Assembly (NCBI GenBank): GCA_020849615.1
Contig: JADLFW010000007.1
Coordinates: forward strand, 1 to 64,000
DNA: 64,000 nucleotides
DNA from: Phycisphaerales bacterium
Lineage (GTDB): Bacteria > Planctomycetota > Phycisphaerae > Phycisphaerales > UBA1924
Direction of reading: 5' to 3'
Below are positions 9,142-16,649 of this stretch, in pieces (position 1 is the first letter of the stretch; the number at the start of each line of letters is the position of its first letter). Under the pieces are notes generated by a model, which did no database searches, had not been told where the DNA came from, and was given only the letters and a program-made list of their open reading frames with translations. Position numbers and translations under genes: made by a program.

Positions 9142-10005
9142 ATGGCCCGGCCTTCCTCGACCAGCGCGTACGCCTTCCTCGCCTTCCCGCTCGGCGTGCT
9201 CATCGTCTTCACGCTGGTTCCGACCATGCTGGGCCTGGGGCTCAGCCTGTTCACGTGGGACGGAGTAGGCCGGGCCTCCTTCGCCGGCCTCGAGAACTTC
9301 CGCGCACTGGCCCGGGACCCCCGCTTCGGCCCGGCGCTGCGCAACACGCTGGTGTTCGTGGTCGCCAGCGTTCCGCCCACGGTGCTCATCGGGTTCCTCG
9401 TCGCGGCGGCGATGCACGCCCGCTGGTTCATCGGGCGATCGATCGCGCGAACGATGGTGTTCATCCCGACGGTGGTGTCCATCGTTGCCATCGGCTTCGT
9501 CTGGCGCTGGATGCTCGATGATGGCGGCGGGCTGGTTCCGGCGATGCTGCGGACGCTTGGATTCACGGACCTGCCCAACTTCCTGCAGGACGGCTCCTGG
9601 CCGATGGTCAGCATCATCGTCGTCTCGATCTGGCGTGGAATCGGCCTCGCCGCGGTGCTGTACCTCGCCGCACTCTCCAATCTCGGCGAAGGGTTCGATG
9701 AGGCCGCGGCGTGCGATGGCGCCTCCCGAGCCCAGGTCCTCCGCCACATCACCTGGCCGCTGGTGGGCCCGACCACGGTCTTCCTCCTGATCACCGGCGC
9801 CATCAGCGCCCTGCAGGTCTTCGACATCGTCTGGGCCATGACCGCGGGTGTCGAGAACGACGCCACGACCGTGCTGAACCTGTACGTGTTCCGGGAGTTC
9901 CAGCAGAGCCGCCTCGGCTACGCCTCCGCCATCGCGGTACTCATCTTCGTTCTGACCATGCTCGCTTCCGCTCCCGCAATGACGGGCCGGAGGGCTCGGG
10001 CATGA
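9142..10005 (+). CDS. sugar ABC transporter permease, MalF/UgpA type
   Basis: This 287-residue inner-membrane protein has about six transmembrane segments and the cytoplasmic loop motif of binding-protein-dependent permeases (EAAACDGASRAQVLRHITWP, residues about 190-210), which contacts the ATPase. It belongs to the carbohydrate CUT1 group. GAGGTGAAG overlapping the previous stop supplies a ribosome site. Its end overlaps the next permease gene by ATGA, so the two are translationally coupled. Confidence 0.92.
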   Translation: MARPSSTSAYAFLAFPLGVLIVFTLVPTMLGLGLSLFTWDGVGRASFAGLENFRALARDPRFGPALRNTLVFVVASVPPTVLIGFLVAAAMHARWFIGRSIARTMVFIPTVVSIVAIGFVWRWMLDDGGGLVPAMLRTLGFTDLPNFLQDGSWPMVSIIVVSIWRGIGLAAVLYLAALSNLGEGFDEAAACDGASRAQVLRHITWPLVGPTTVFLLITGAISALQVFDIVWAMTAGVENDATTVLNLYVFREFQQSRLGYASAIAVLIFVLTMLASAPAMTGRRARA

Positions 10006-10835
10006 TCCGATCGCCCTCCCGCCCCGCCCGTCTGCTCATCCACGCCGCCGTGTACACGCTGGCGCTCTCCATGGCTCTGCCGTTCCTGTGGATGCTCTCC
10101 ACCTCGTTGAAGTCCGAGGCCGAAACGCTGAGCGGCCGCGTGTCGTTGCTCCCCCAGTCCTGGAGATGGTCCAACTTCCCCGCGGCGGTCCGGGCCGCGA
10201 ACCTCGACCGCTACTACCTCAACAGCCTCATCATCGCGGCGTTGACCACGGCTCTGGGCGTGCTCCACAACGCCCTCGCGGGTTATGCCTTCGCCAAGCT
10301 CCGCTTTCGGGGCCGCCGCACGCTTCTGGTCCTGGCCCTGTTCACTATGACGCTCCCCGTGCAGGTGAGCTTCATCTTCATGGCCCTCATCTGCGCGCGC
10401 CTTGGATACCTCGACAACACGACGGGCCTGATCGTGCCGTTTCTCGCCAGCGGATTCGGCATCTTCTATATGAAGCAGGTATGCACCGCCGTGCCCGGTG
10501 CCCTGCTGGAAGCCGGCCGCATGGACGGCATGACCGACTTCGAGCTCTTCTGGCTCATCGTCCGCCCGGCCGCATGGCCCGGCATCGCGGCGCTGGCGAT
10601 CATCACCTTCGTCAACTCATGGAACGCGTTCTTCTGGCCCCTCGTCGCCATCGACAGCGACCGGGCCAAGACGCTGCCGCTGGCGATCGCCGACCTGGCC
10701 TCCGGCAAGTACGTCCAGAGTTGGCCCGTCCGCATGGCCGCCGCCACCATCCTCACCCTCCCGCTCCTCATCGGATTCCTCATCTTTCAGCGCGCGTTCG
10801 TGCGCGGCGTCACCATGACGGGCCTGAAGGAGTAG
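10002..10835 (+). CDS. sugar ABC transporter permease, MalG/UgpE type
   Basis: The start ATG at 10002 overlaps the stop of the upstream permease in ATGA; the open frame extends further 5' only as an overlap. The 277-residue protein has about six membrane segments and the coupling loop EAGRMDGMTDFELFWLIVRP. It pairs with the MalF-type permease to form the channel of a CUT1 importer. No ATPase gene is present in the window, so a shared MsmK/MalK-like ATPase elsewhere is inferred. Confidence 0.92.
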   Translation: MIRSPSRPARLLIHAAVYTLALSMALPFLWMLSTSLKSEAETLSGRVSLLPQSWRWSNFPAAVRAANLDRYYLNSLIIAALTTALGVLHNALAGYAFAKLRFRGRRTLLVLALFTMTLPVQVSFIFMALICARLGYLDNTTGLIVPFLASGFGIFYMKQVCTAVPGALLEAGRMDGMTDFELFWLIVRPAAWPGIAALAIITFVNSWNAFFWPLVAIDSDRAKTLPLAIADLASGKYVQSWPVRMAAATILTLPLLIGFLIFQRAFVRGVTMTGLKE

Positions 10836-10846
10836 CCGGCACACCC

Positions 10847-12322
10847 ATGCGGCCTTCGCGACTCATCATCCTCGCGATTCTCATCGCCACGCTGGCGGTC
10901 GTGCTCTGGCCCGCCGCCTCCCGTGTGATGGGGCGGGCCAACGGCCGGTCGACCCTTCTCTTCACCGTGTGGGGAATGCCCTTCGAAGACCGGCTCTTCC
11001 TCGACCGCTACGCCAAGGGCTGGGAGCGTCTCAACCCGTCCATCACGGTCGACTACCAGCGCCTGGTCGGAGATGGCCTGCTCGCCAAGTACAACGCGTG
11101 GGCCGCGCAGGGCCGCGGCGCCGATGTCATGCGCCTGCGCATCACCGACTACCTCGGCATGGTCGAGCGCGGGATGCTCGAGCCGCTCGATGACTTCATC
11201 TCCGACCCCGACCTCGGGCTGCCACCCGATGAGCTTGCCGACTTCCCGCCGCAGATCATGCAACTCCTCCGCATCGTGGCGCCGAGTGACGGGCCCGGCT
11301 CGGCCCGGCTCTATGCCCTCCCGCAGGACAACGCCCAGTACGGACTCTTCTACAACCGCGCCATCTTCGCCGCCTATAACCGCGATCACTCCGATTCGCC
11401 CGCGCCGTACCCCTCGCCGGACTGGACCTGGCATGACCTCCGCCGTGTCGCCAAGATGCTCACCACCTACGACGATCGCGGACGCATCGACACCGCGGGC
11501 ATCGATTTCTTCATGTGGTCCTGGCCGTTCCTGACCTTCCACGCCCAGGCCGGCGGAGAGCTGTGGACCGCGGACGGGCTGACGACGCTCATCAATCACG
11601 AGCCGGGGGTGCGGGCCCTCGAGTTCCTGCGCACTCTGCAACGGGAGGACCGCTCGCTCCGCATCTCCCTCGGGGACCAGACGGGCACGGGCCCGGATGC
11701 ACTCTTCGCGGCTGGCCGAACCGCGATCTACCTCGACGGCTCGTGGCGAGTTCCGAACTTCGAGGCCAACGCCCCATCCCTCGACTTCGCCGTTGCGCCG
11801 CTGCCCCGCGGCGTCCGCCCGGCCGTCGTGTCAGGGAGCGTCCTCTGGGGGATCTCATCGCACTCGCGGAACAAGAGGGAAGCTTGGCGCATGCTCCGGT
11901 GGCTCGTGGCAAAGGAGCAGTCGCTGGAATACTGGGACACGTTGCGTGTCGCGCCTCCCGCCCGCATGTCGCTGCTGACATCCGACGCCTTCCGCACGAC
12001 CCGCGGACTCCGCCGGGCGGATGGCTCCTGGGAAGTCCCGCCGCTGACCCCCGGCCGCTTCGAAGCCCGGGCCGGGTGGCTGGCGTACGCCAACACGCCC
12101 CATCCTGAAACAGGCCGTCCACCCGGCTTCGTGCCGGTGGCGCCCTACCAGACCGAACTCGAGCGGGAAATCGAGCGCATGCTCTCGAGCTATCTCAACC
12201 CCAGCAGCACCGAATCCGCGCAGTCCGCACTCGACCGCGTCGCCGCTGCTGTTCACGCGATCATCGACCGCGATCGGGCTGCGAAGGGGCTGCCCGCCGT
12301 GGTCCGGCCCGTCTCTCGCTAG
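10847..12322 (+). CDS. extracellular sugar-binding protein of the ABC importer (family 1)
   Basis: The 491-residue protein starts with a membrane segment (residues about 5-25) that can act as signal anchor; no lipobox is evident. The body fits family 1 solute-binding proteins (LLFTVWGMP, LDDFISDPDL, ALPQDNAQYGLFYNR, AIYLDGSWRVPNFEA). It would capture an oligosaccharide and hand it to the two permeases upstream. GAAGGAG lies 14 nt before the ATG at 10847. The gene ends tail to tail with the GH2 gene, their stop codons overlapping in CTAG. The binding-protein gene lying after the permeases is less usual than the reverse order. Confidence 0.88.
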   Translation: MRPSRLIILAILIATLAVVLWPAASRVMGRANGRSTLLFTVWGMPFEDRLFLDRYAKGWERLNPSITVDYQRLVGDGLLAKYNAWAAQGRGADVMRLRITDYLGMVERGMLEPLDDFISDPDLGLPPDELADFPPQIMQLLRIVAPSDGPGSARLYALPQDNAQYGLFYNRAIFAAYNRDHSDSPAPYPSPDWTWHDLRRVAKMLTTYDDRGRIDTAGIDFFMWSWPFLTFHAQAGGELWTADGLTTLINHEPGVRALEFLRTLQREDRSLRISLGDQTGTGPDALFAAGRTAIYLDGSWRVPNFEANAPSLDFAVAPLPRGVRPAVVSGSVLWGISSHSRNKREAWRMLRWLVAKEQSLEYWDTLRVAPPARMSLLTSDAFRTTRGLRRADGSWEVPPLTPGRFEARAGWLAYANTPHPETGRPPGFVPVAPYQTELEREIERMLSSYLNPSSTESAQSALDRVAAAVHAIIDRDRAAKGLPAVVRPVSR

Positions 12323-15144
12323 CTGACGATGGCGCGCAGGCGCTCGGCGGAGAGATTGGCTTGCACCGAATCGGCGGCGCCGTCCGCGCGCGCCCACGCG
12401 AGCAGCCGGGCCAGCCAGTACCGCCCCGCATCTTCGTAGTGGTCCAGGCTGCTGACGATCAGCAGGCCGGGCCCGACCCGCGCCGCGAACGCGAAATCAA
12501 AGATGCGCGGAACACCAGAGTCGTGCGTCTGCAGAAAGCGGATGATCGGCTGAACTTCATCCGCGAGCCCGAGCTCGCCCGTGGGGATGGCCCGCTGGTG
12601 ACGCCGGGTCAGATCATTGTGGAGAAGATCCACCACCCACTCGCTGTCCCCGGGCCCGAGCGGCCCATCTTCCAGCACCAGCGGCACACCCGACCACAGC
12701 ATGGTCGTCCGGGCCGCGAGCCCGTCCTTCAGCCGGGAGGCCAGCAAGACGATCCGCGACCCGGATTCGAGCGCCTCCAGCGCAGCCGGGCCCAGCCTGT
12801 GCGTCACGATCACCTCGCCGGGCACTCCCGGTGCAGTGGCCAAGTCACGCGATGGCGCGCCGGGCAGCAGTTCGGCCGGGGACTGCGGCCTGGGAGACCA
12901 CGTCTCGACCGGCAGACCCCACCCGCTGGAATAGCACTTTTCCTCGAACTCCAGGGCGAGTTCTTCAGCCGTGAACGGCGGCTCGTCCGCGACCAATACT
13001 CCCCGTCCCGAGAGTTCGAAATGCGGCAACGCCCACAAGCTCCAGCGATTCTCGATCCGGCCTTCGTCGGCGCTCGCGATGATCTCCACCCGCGTCGGCC
13101 GATCGACCTGGAACCGGCCCAGCATCACCGGGCCGGAAGCGATCTCCCCCACCTCCGCCGTCAACGTGATACCCGGCAACGGGGCCTCCCGGCCCGCGAC
13201 AACTGCGCTCAGCGCAACCGGAAGTTCGAGGAGCTCAGGCCCGAAGTTGGAGAGGTGGAGCCGTCCGCGCAACGACTCGTCGGTGGTGAACGCCCGCAGG
13301 TGGCCCGGCGTTTCGAGGAGCAGGGCCGCATCGCCAAGAAAGCCGCGGACCTCGTGAGACTCGTACCGCCAGTGTCCCAGGTCATCCATGAATCCGCATC
13401 GGCAGATCGGCACATCGCGGAGGTGATTCATGACCCATCCACCGACACCGGGATCGAGCCGGAGCACCTCGCTCTGGAACTGCCGCAGGTTCAGGTTGTG
13501 CCGGCGGGCCTGGGCGCGGAATCGCGGCAGAACCGCTTCCCCGTAGCGCCCCCGCATTCCCGCCTCCAAGGCCGAACATTCCGCAAGCCCACCCGTCATC
13601 CACCACGGCGATGGTCCCGAACTCAAGGTCCTGGCAGCATCGCCCAGTTCCTGAACCTCGGGCCAGGCGTTGCTGATGATCGTCTCACCCAGAACGAACG
13701 GCTTGGGCCCCTGCGGGAGCCGCTCCATCGCGGCCCGGACATCCCGCACGTAGTGCACCCACCTTCCGGAGTTCTCGTAGGTGTGCTCATCGTAGAGATC
13801 GGTGCGGTCAAGATCCGACCACCCGAAGAACGCCGTCTGCACCTGCTTGAGGGTCAGTGGCAGTTCCCGCTGCGCAGCGTCCCACCACCACTCTGCGAGC
13901 GTGAGGTTGAACTTCTCGTGCTCGCATGCCCCGCTGACGAGGATCACCGATGGATGATTGCGGTCACGGCGGAAGTACTCGGCGAACAGCCGCCGGTACT
14001 CGGGGATGTGCTCATCCCCCATCGGCGACTTCCACACCGGATGCTCCTGCCAGATCAGCATCCCCATCTCATCCGCGATGTCGTAGTAGTGCTCCGGCAT
14101 GTACACCATGCACAGGCACACGCAGTTGAAGCCCAGCTCCTTCAGCCGGGCGAACTCGGCCCGAACCTGCGCGGGCGTCGGTGCCGGCGCGATGTGCTCC
14201 GGCTCGTGCCCCCAGTGCAGCATGCCCCGCAGCAGAACGGGCCTCCCGTTGAGCAGGATCTGCCGATTGCCGGGCCCGCCGGTTTCAACGCTGCGAAACC
14301 CGAAGCTGGTGGACAGGGAATCGCTCTGACGCTCTCGCCCCGGCGCTGCACCCTCGTGCTCGACCGCGGCGAGCAGCGAGTACCGGGCCGGATGCGCTGG
14401 CGACCATAACTCGGGCTCCGGAACATCCAGCGTCAGCTCCGTGCCGGCCTGGCCCGGCGCAAGCTGGATGGAAGCGCTCGCCGACCAATCGCGGTGCCTG
14501 CCCATCGGTGCGCCGAGGAGCATCATCGTGAAGTTCGCCTCGGAACGACCGGGCCAGAACTCCGCGCGAACACGGACGGTCCCGTCAGTCCGGGCGACGA
14601 TGTGCAGCCCGTTGGGTCGGATCGCCCAGTCGTTCGTCCGGCGGACCATCACCCCACCCCAGATCCCGCCGTGCTGCAGGCTCACCACATCGTGAAAGCC
14701 CTTTCCGATGTGCCCGTTCTGCACCAGCACCCCCGGCGGGGGCTTGGGGGCATACATCTGGTCAACCCGCACGATGAGCTCGGCATCCCGATCTCCGCGC
14801 AGGGCCTCAGTGAGCTCGAACTCGAACGGAATGAAGTCCCCGATGTGCCGCCCGACCTCGACGCCGTTGACCCAGGCCCGGCAATCGGTGGCGACGGATT
14901 CGAACCGCAGCCATGTGCGCTCAAGGCCCTTCTGCTGCCGTCCGCCGGGCGTGGGAAGCGTGGCCCGGTACCACACCACGCCCCGCGCATCCGGGCCGAG
15001 GTCGTGATGGAAGGAGCCCGGCACCCTCGCCGGCCGCCACCCATCCGCGGGCGGTCGCCGCCACCAGCCCGCCCGCACGCCGGCATCAGCGGGATCGGGC
15101 CTGATCGACCAGCCGACAACGGGAACGGCGTGAATGGCGCTCAC
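12319..15144 (-). CDS. GH2 family glycoside hydrolase
   Basis: A 941-residue enzyme with the GH2 order: N-terminal jelly roll (about 15-200, with RFESVATDCRAWVNG), an immunoglobulin-like domain, then a TIM barrel (GMLHWGHEPEH, NHPSVIL). The GTG at 15144 is chosen because the upstream part of the open frame overlaps another gene. Activity on a beta-galactoside, beta-mannoside or glucuronide is possible. The acid/base site, normally Asn-Glu after the NHPS motif, reads SGACEHE here (about residue 405), and the nucleophile region reads VLGETIIS (about 486). A C-terminal extension of about 250 residues resembles sugar-binding sandwiches. No signal peptide is seen. Confidence 0.82.
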   Translation of the reverse strand: MSAIHAVPVVGWSIRPDPADAGVRAGWWRRPPADGWRPARVPGSFHHDLGPDARGVVWYRATLPTPGGRQQKGLERTWLRFESVATDCRAWVNGVEVGRHIGDFIPFEFELTEALRGDRDAELIVRVDQMYAPKPPPGVLVQNGHIGKGFHDVVSLQHGGIWGGVMVRRTNDWAIRPNGLHIVARTDGTVRVRAEFWPGRSEANFTMMLLGAPMGRHRDWSASASIQLAPGQAGTELTLDVPEPELWSPAHPARYSLLAAVEHEGAAPGRERQSDSLSTSFGFRSVETGGPGNRQILLNGRPVLLRGMLHWGHEPEHIAPAPTPAQVRAEFARLKELGFNCVCLCMVYMPEHYYDIADEMGMLIWQEHPVWKSPMGDEHIPEYRRLFAEYFRRDRNHPSVILVSGACEHEKFNLTLAEWWWDAAQRELPLTLKQVQTAFFGWSDLDRTDLYDEHTYENSGRWVHYVRDVRAAMERLPQGPKPFVLGETIISNAWPEVQELGDAARTLSSGPSPWWMTGGLAECSALEAGMRGRYGEAVLPRFRAQARRHNLNLRQFQSEVLRLDPGVGGWVMNHLRDVPICRCGFMDDLGHWRYESHEVRGFLGDAALLLETPGHLRAFTTDESLRGRLHLSNFGPELLELPVALSAVVAGREAPLPGITLTAEVGEIASGPVMLGRFQVDRPTRVEIIASADEGRIENRWSLWALPHFELSGRGVLVADEPPFTAEELALEFEEKCYSSGWGLPVETWSPRPQSPAELLPGAPSRDLATAPGVPGEVIVTHRLGPAALEALESGSRIVLLASRLKDGLAARTTMLWSGVPLVLEDGPLGPGDSEWVVDLLHNDLTRRHQRAIPTGELGLADEVQPIIRFLQTHDSGVPRIFDFAFAARVGPGLLIVSSLDHYEDAGRYWLARLLAWARADGAADSVQANLSAERLRAIVS

Positions 15145-15193
15145 GCCTCCATCCTTGGCGCTCCGCGCGGCCCGCACGAACCGCGCTGTGACT

Positions 15194-15598
15194 TCACCGG
15201 CCCAGCCGAACCGTGAGCACAAACTCCCCCTCAGGCGGCTTCAGTTCGCACTCGCTGCGGGGTTGGTACGCCAACTCACCGATATTGAACTCGCCCGCGG
15301 GCCCGGTTCCCTTCACCTCGGTCCCGTTCACCCACACCCGCACATCCGCGGTCATCACGGGGAGCCGCAGCCACAAGTCCGTGGCTCCTTCGACATCGCG
15401 CCGCGGCACGCGATTGATCTGCCCGAGCCAGACCGGGCCGGACGCATCCGCCACAACCGCGCCGGGCCGGGCCGGGCCGAGCCGCACGGCTTCGTGGTGA
15501 TCCCACCACTCGTACAGGGTGAGCCACCACCGCTCCCGGAGCCCCAGATCCTGGGGATCGCGGCGCAGCACCCAGAGCTCGCCAAGCTGTAAGTCCAT
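15194..15598 (-). CDS. small protein resembling a GH2 sugar-binding domain
   Basis: This 134-residue protein is not assigned to a named family. Its C-terminal half (DLWLRLPVMTADVRVWVNGTEV) resembles the jelly-roll segment that opens GH2 enzymes, and it lies directly between the GH2 gene and the ribokinase gene. The start at 15598 lies 2 nt after the ribokinase stop; an in-frame ATG at 15622 would overlap that gene. A role as accessory carbohydrate-binding protein is only an inference from the context. Confidence 0.6.
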   Translation of the reverse strand: MDLQLGELWVLRRDPQDLGLRERWWLTLYEWWDHHEAVRLGPARPGAVVADASGPVWLGQINRVPRRDVEGATDLWLRLPVMTADVRVWVNGTEVKGTGPAGEFNIGELAYQPRSECELKPPEGEFVLTVRLGR

Positions 15599-15600
15599 GA

Positions 15601-16587
15601 TTAACCCGAAGTTACTTGCCATCCGGCGGCCCGCATCGCTTCGACGACCTGCGCCGCCTTCGGAAGCGATGGGATCGCGCCGGCCTTCGTAGTCGCCAGC
15701 GCGCCGGCCGCCGATGCGACAGCCAGCGCCTCTTCTACGAGCCGGAACTCATCGGGGTTTCTTGACTTGATCGCGGCCCGCACCTTGACCCACTCGACCG
15801 CGAGAGCGCCGGCGAACGCATCCCCCGCCCCCACCGCATCGACCGCCTGCACGTGTAGTGTCTGCACCCGCTTGGGCCGACCCTTGTACGCCACGATCGC
15901 CCCCTGCGGCCCCAGCGTCAGCACCACCGCGGGCGGCCCGTTCTCGGCCAGCCGCAGCGCCAGCCGCGCGGGCTCGATCCCGGCATCCAGCCCCGACAAC
16001 GTGGATGCCTCCGTTCGGTTCACCACGAGCACATCCACCAGCTTGAGCAGATCGGAGGAGAGCGGCCGGGCCGGCGCGGCGTTTAAAATGAACGTCTTCT
16101 CCGCCGCACGGGCCACCATCGCCGCCGCCAGCACGCACGACAGCGGCACCTCCAGTTGGGCCAGCAGCACATCGGCCTGCTCGATGACCCCCTTGGCCCG
16201 CTGCACATCCTCCGTGGTGAGCGATGCGTTCGCCCCGGGCACGACCACGATCGAGTTCTCACCGCCATCGGCAACGGTGATCGCCCCGACACCCGTCGCT
16301 GCGCCCTCCCGCACCTGCACATGATCGACCGAGATACCTTCCCGTTCGAGGATCCCGCGGAGCTCCCGCCCGTGCGCATCCTCCCCCACACACCCGACCA
16401 TCGCGACCGCCGCGCCCATACGCCGGGCCGCGACCGCCTGGTTGGCCCCCTTCCCGCCCGGGAACCGGCGGAATGAGGTCCCCAGGATCGTCTCGCCGGC
16501 CACCGGAAGCCGGGGTGCACGTACCACCAGGTCCATGTTGATGGAACCGATGACGCAGATGCGGGCCTGGGCGGCGGGCTCGACCAT
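15601..16587 (-). CDS. rbsK: ribokinase (PfkB family sugar kinase)
   Basis: A 328-residue PfkB-fold kinase that phosphorylates D-ribose or a related pentose. The N-terminal signature GSINMDLVVRAPRLPVAGET, the sugar-binding GGKGANQAVAA and the C-terminal ATP-site motif DAVGAGDAFAGALA, with the catalytic Asp in GAGD, fit ribokinase closely. In this sugar region it may handle a pentose released by the neighbouring hydrolases. GATACT lies 6 nt before the ATG and no ribosome site is visible, which suggests a leaderless transcript. Confidence 0.88.
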   Translation of the reverse strand: MVEPAAQARICVIGSINMDLVVRAPRLPVAGETILGTSFRRFPGGKGANQAVAARRMGAAVAMVGCVGEDAHGRELRGILEREGISVDHVQVREGAATGVGAITVADGGENSIVVVPGANASLTTEDVQRAKGVIEQADVLLAQLEVPLSCVLAAAMVARAAEKTFILNAAPARPLSSDLLKLVDVLVVNRTEASTLSGLDAGIEPARLALRLAENGPPAVVLTLGPQGAIVAYKGRPKRVQTLHVQAVDAVGAGDAFAGALAVEWVKVRAAIKSRNPDEFRLVEEALAVASAAGALATTKAGAIPSLPKAAQVVEAMRAAGWQVTSG

Positions 16588-16593
16588 GCGCCC

Positions 16594-16599
16594 AGTATC
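16594..16599 (-). promoter_or_regulatory. -10-like GATACT, leaderless ribokinase start
   Basis: On the minus strand GATACT is followed after 6 nt by the ribokinase ATG (16587). There is no Shine-Dalgarno sequence between them. Confidence 0.5.
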
Positions 16600-16649
16600 A
16601 CCGATTCCGCCCGGACGTGCAGGAACCGCGGATGCCGGGCCGGGCCCGC

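Noticed and set aside
13921..15222. Longer GH2 start at 15222
   Set aside because: It would overlap the 134-residue gene and add a leader unlike GH2. The GTG at 15144 avoids the overlap.
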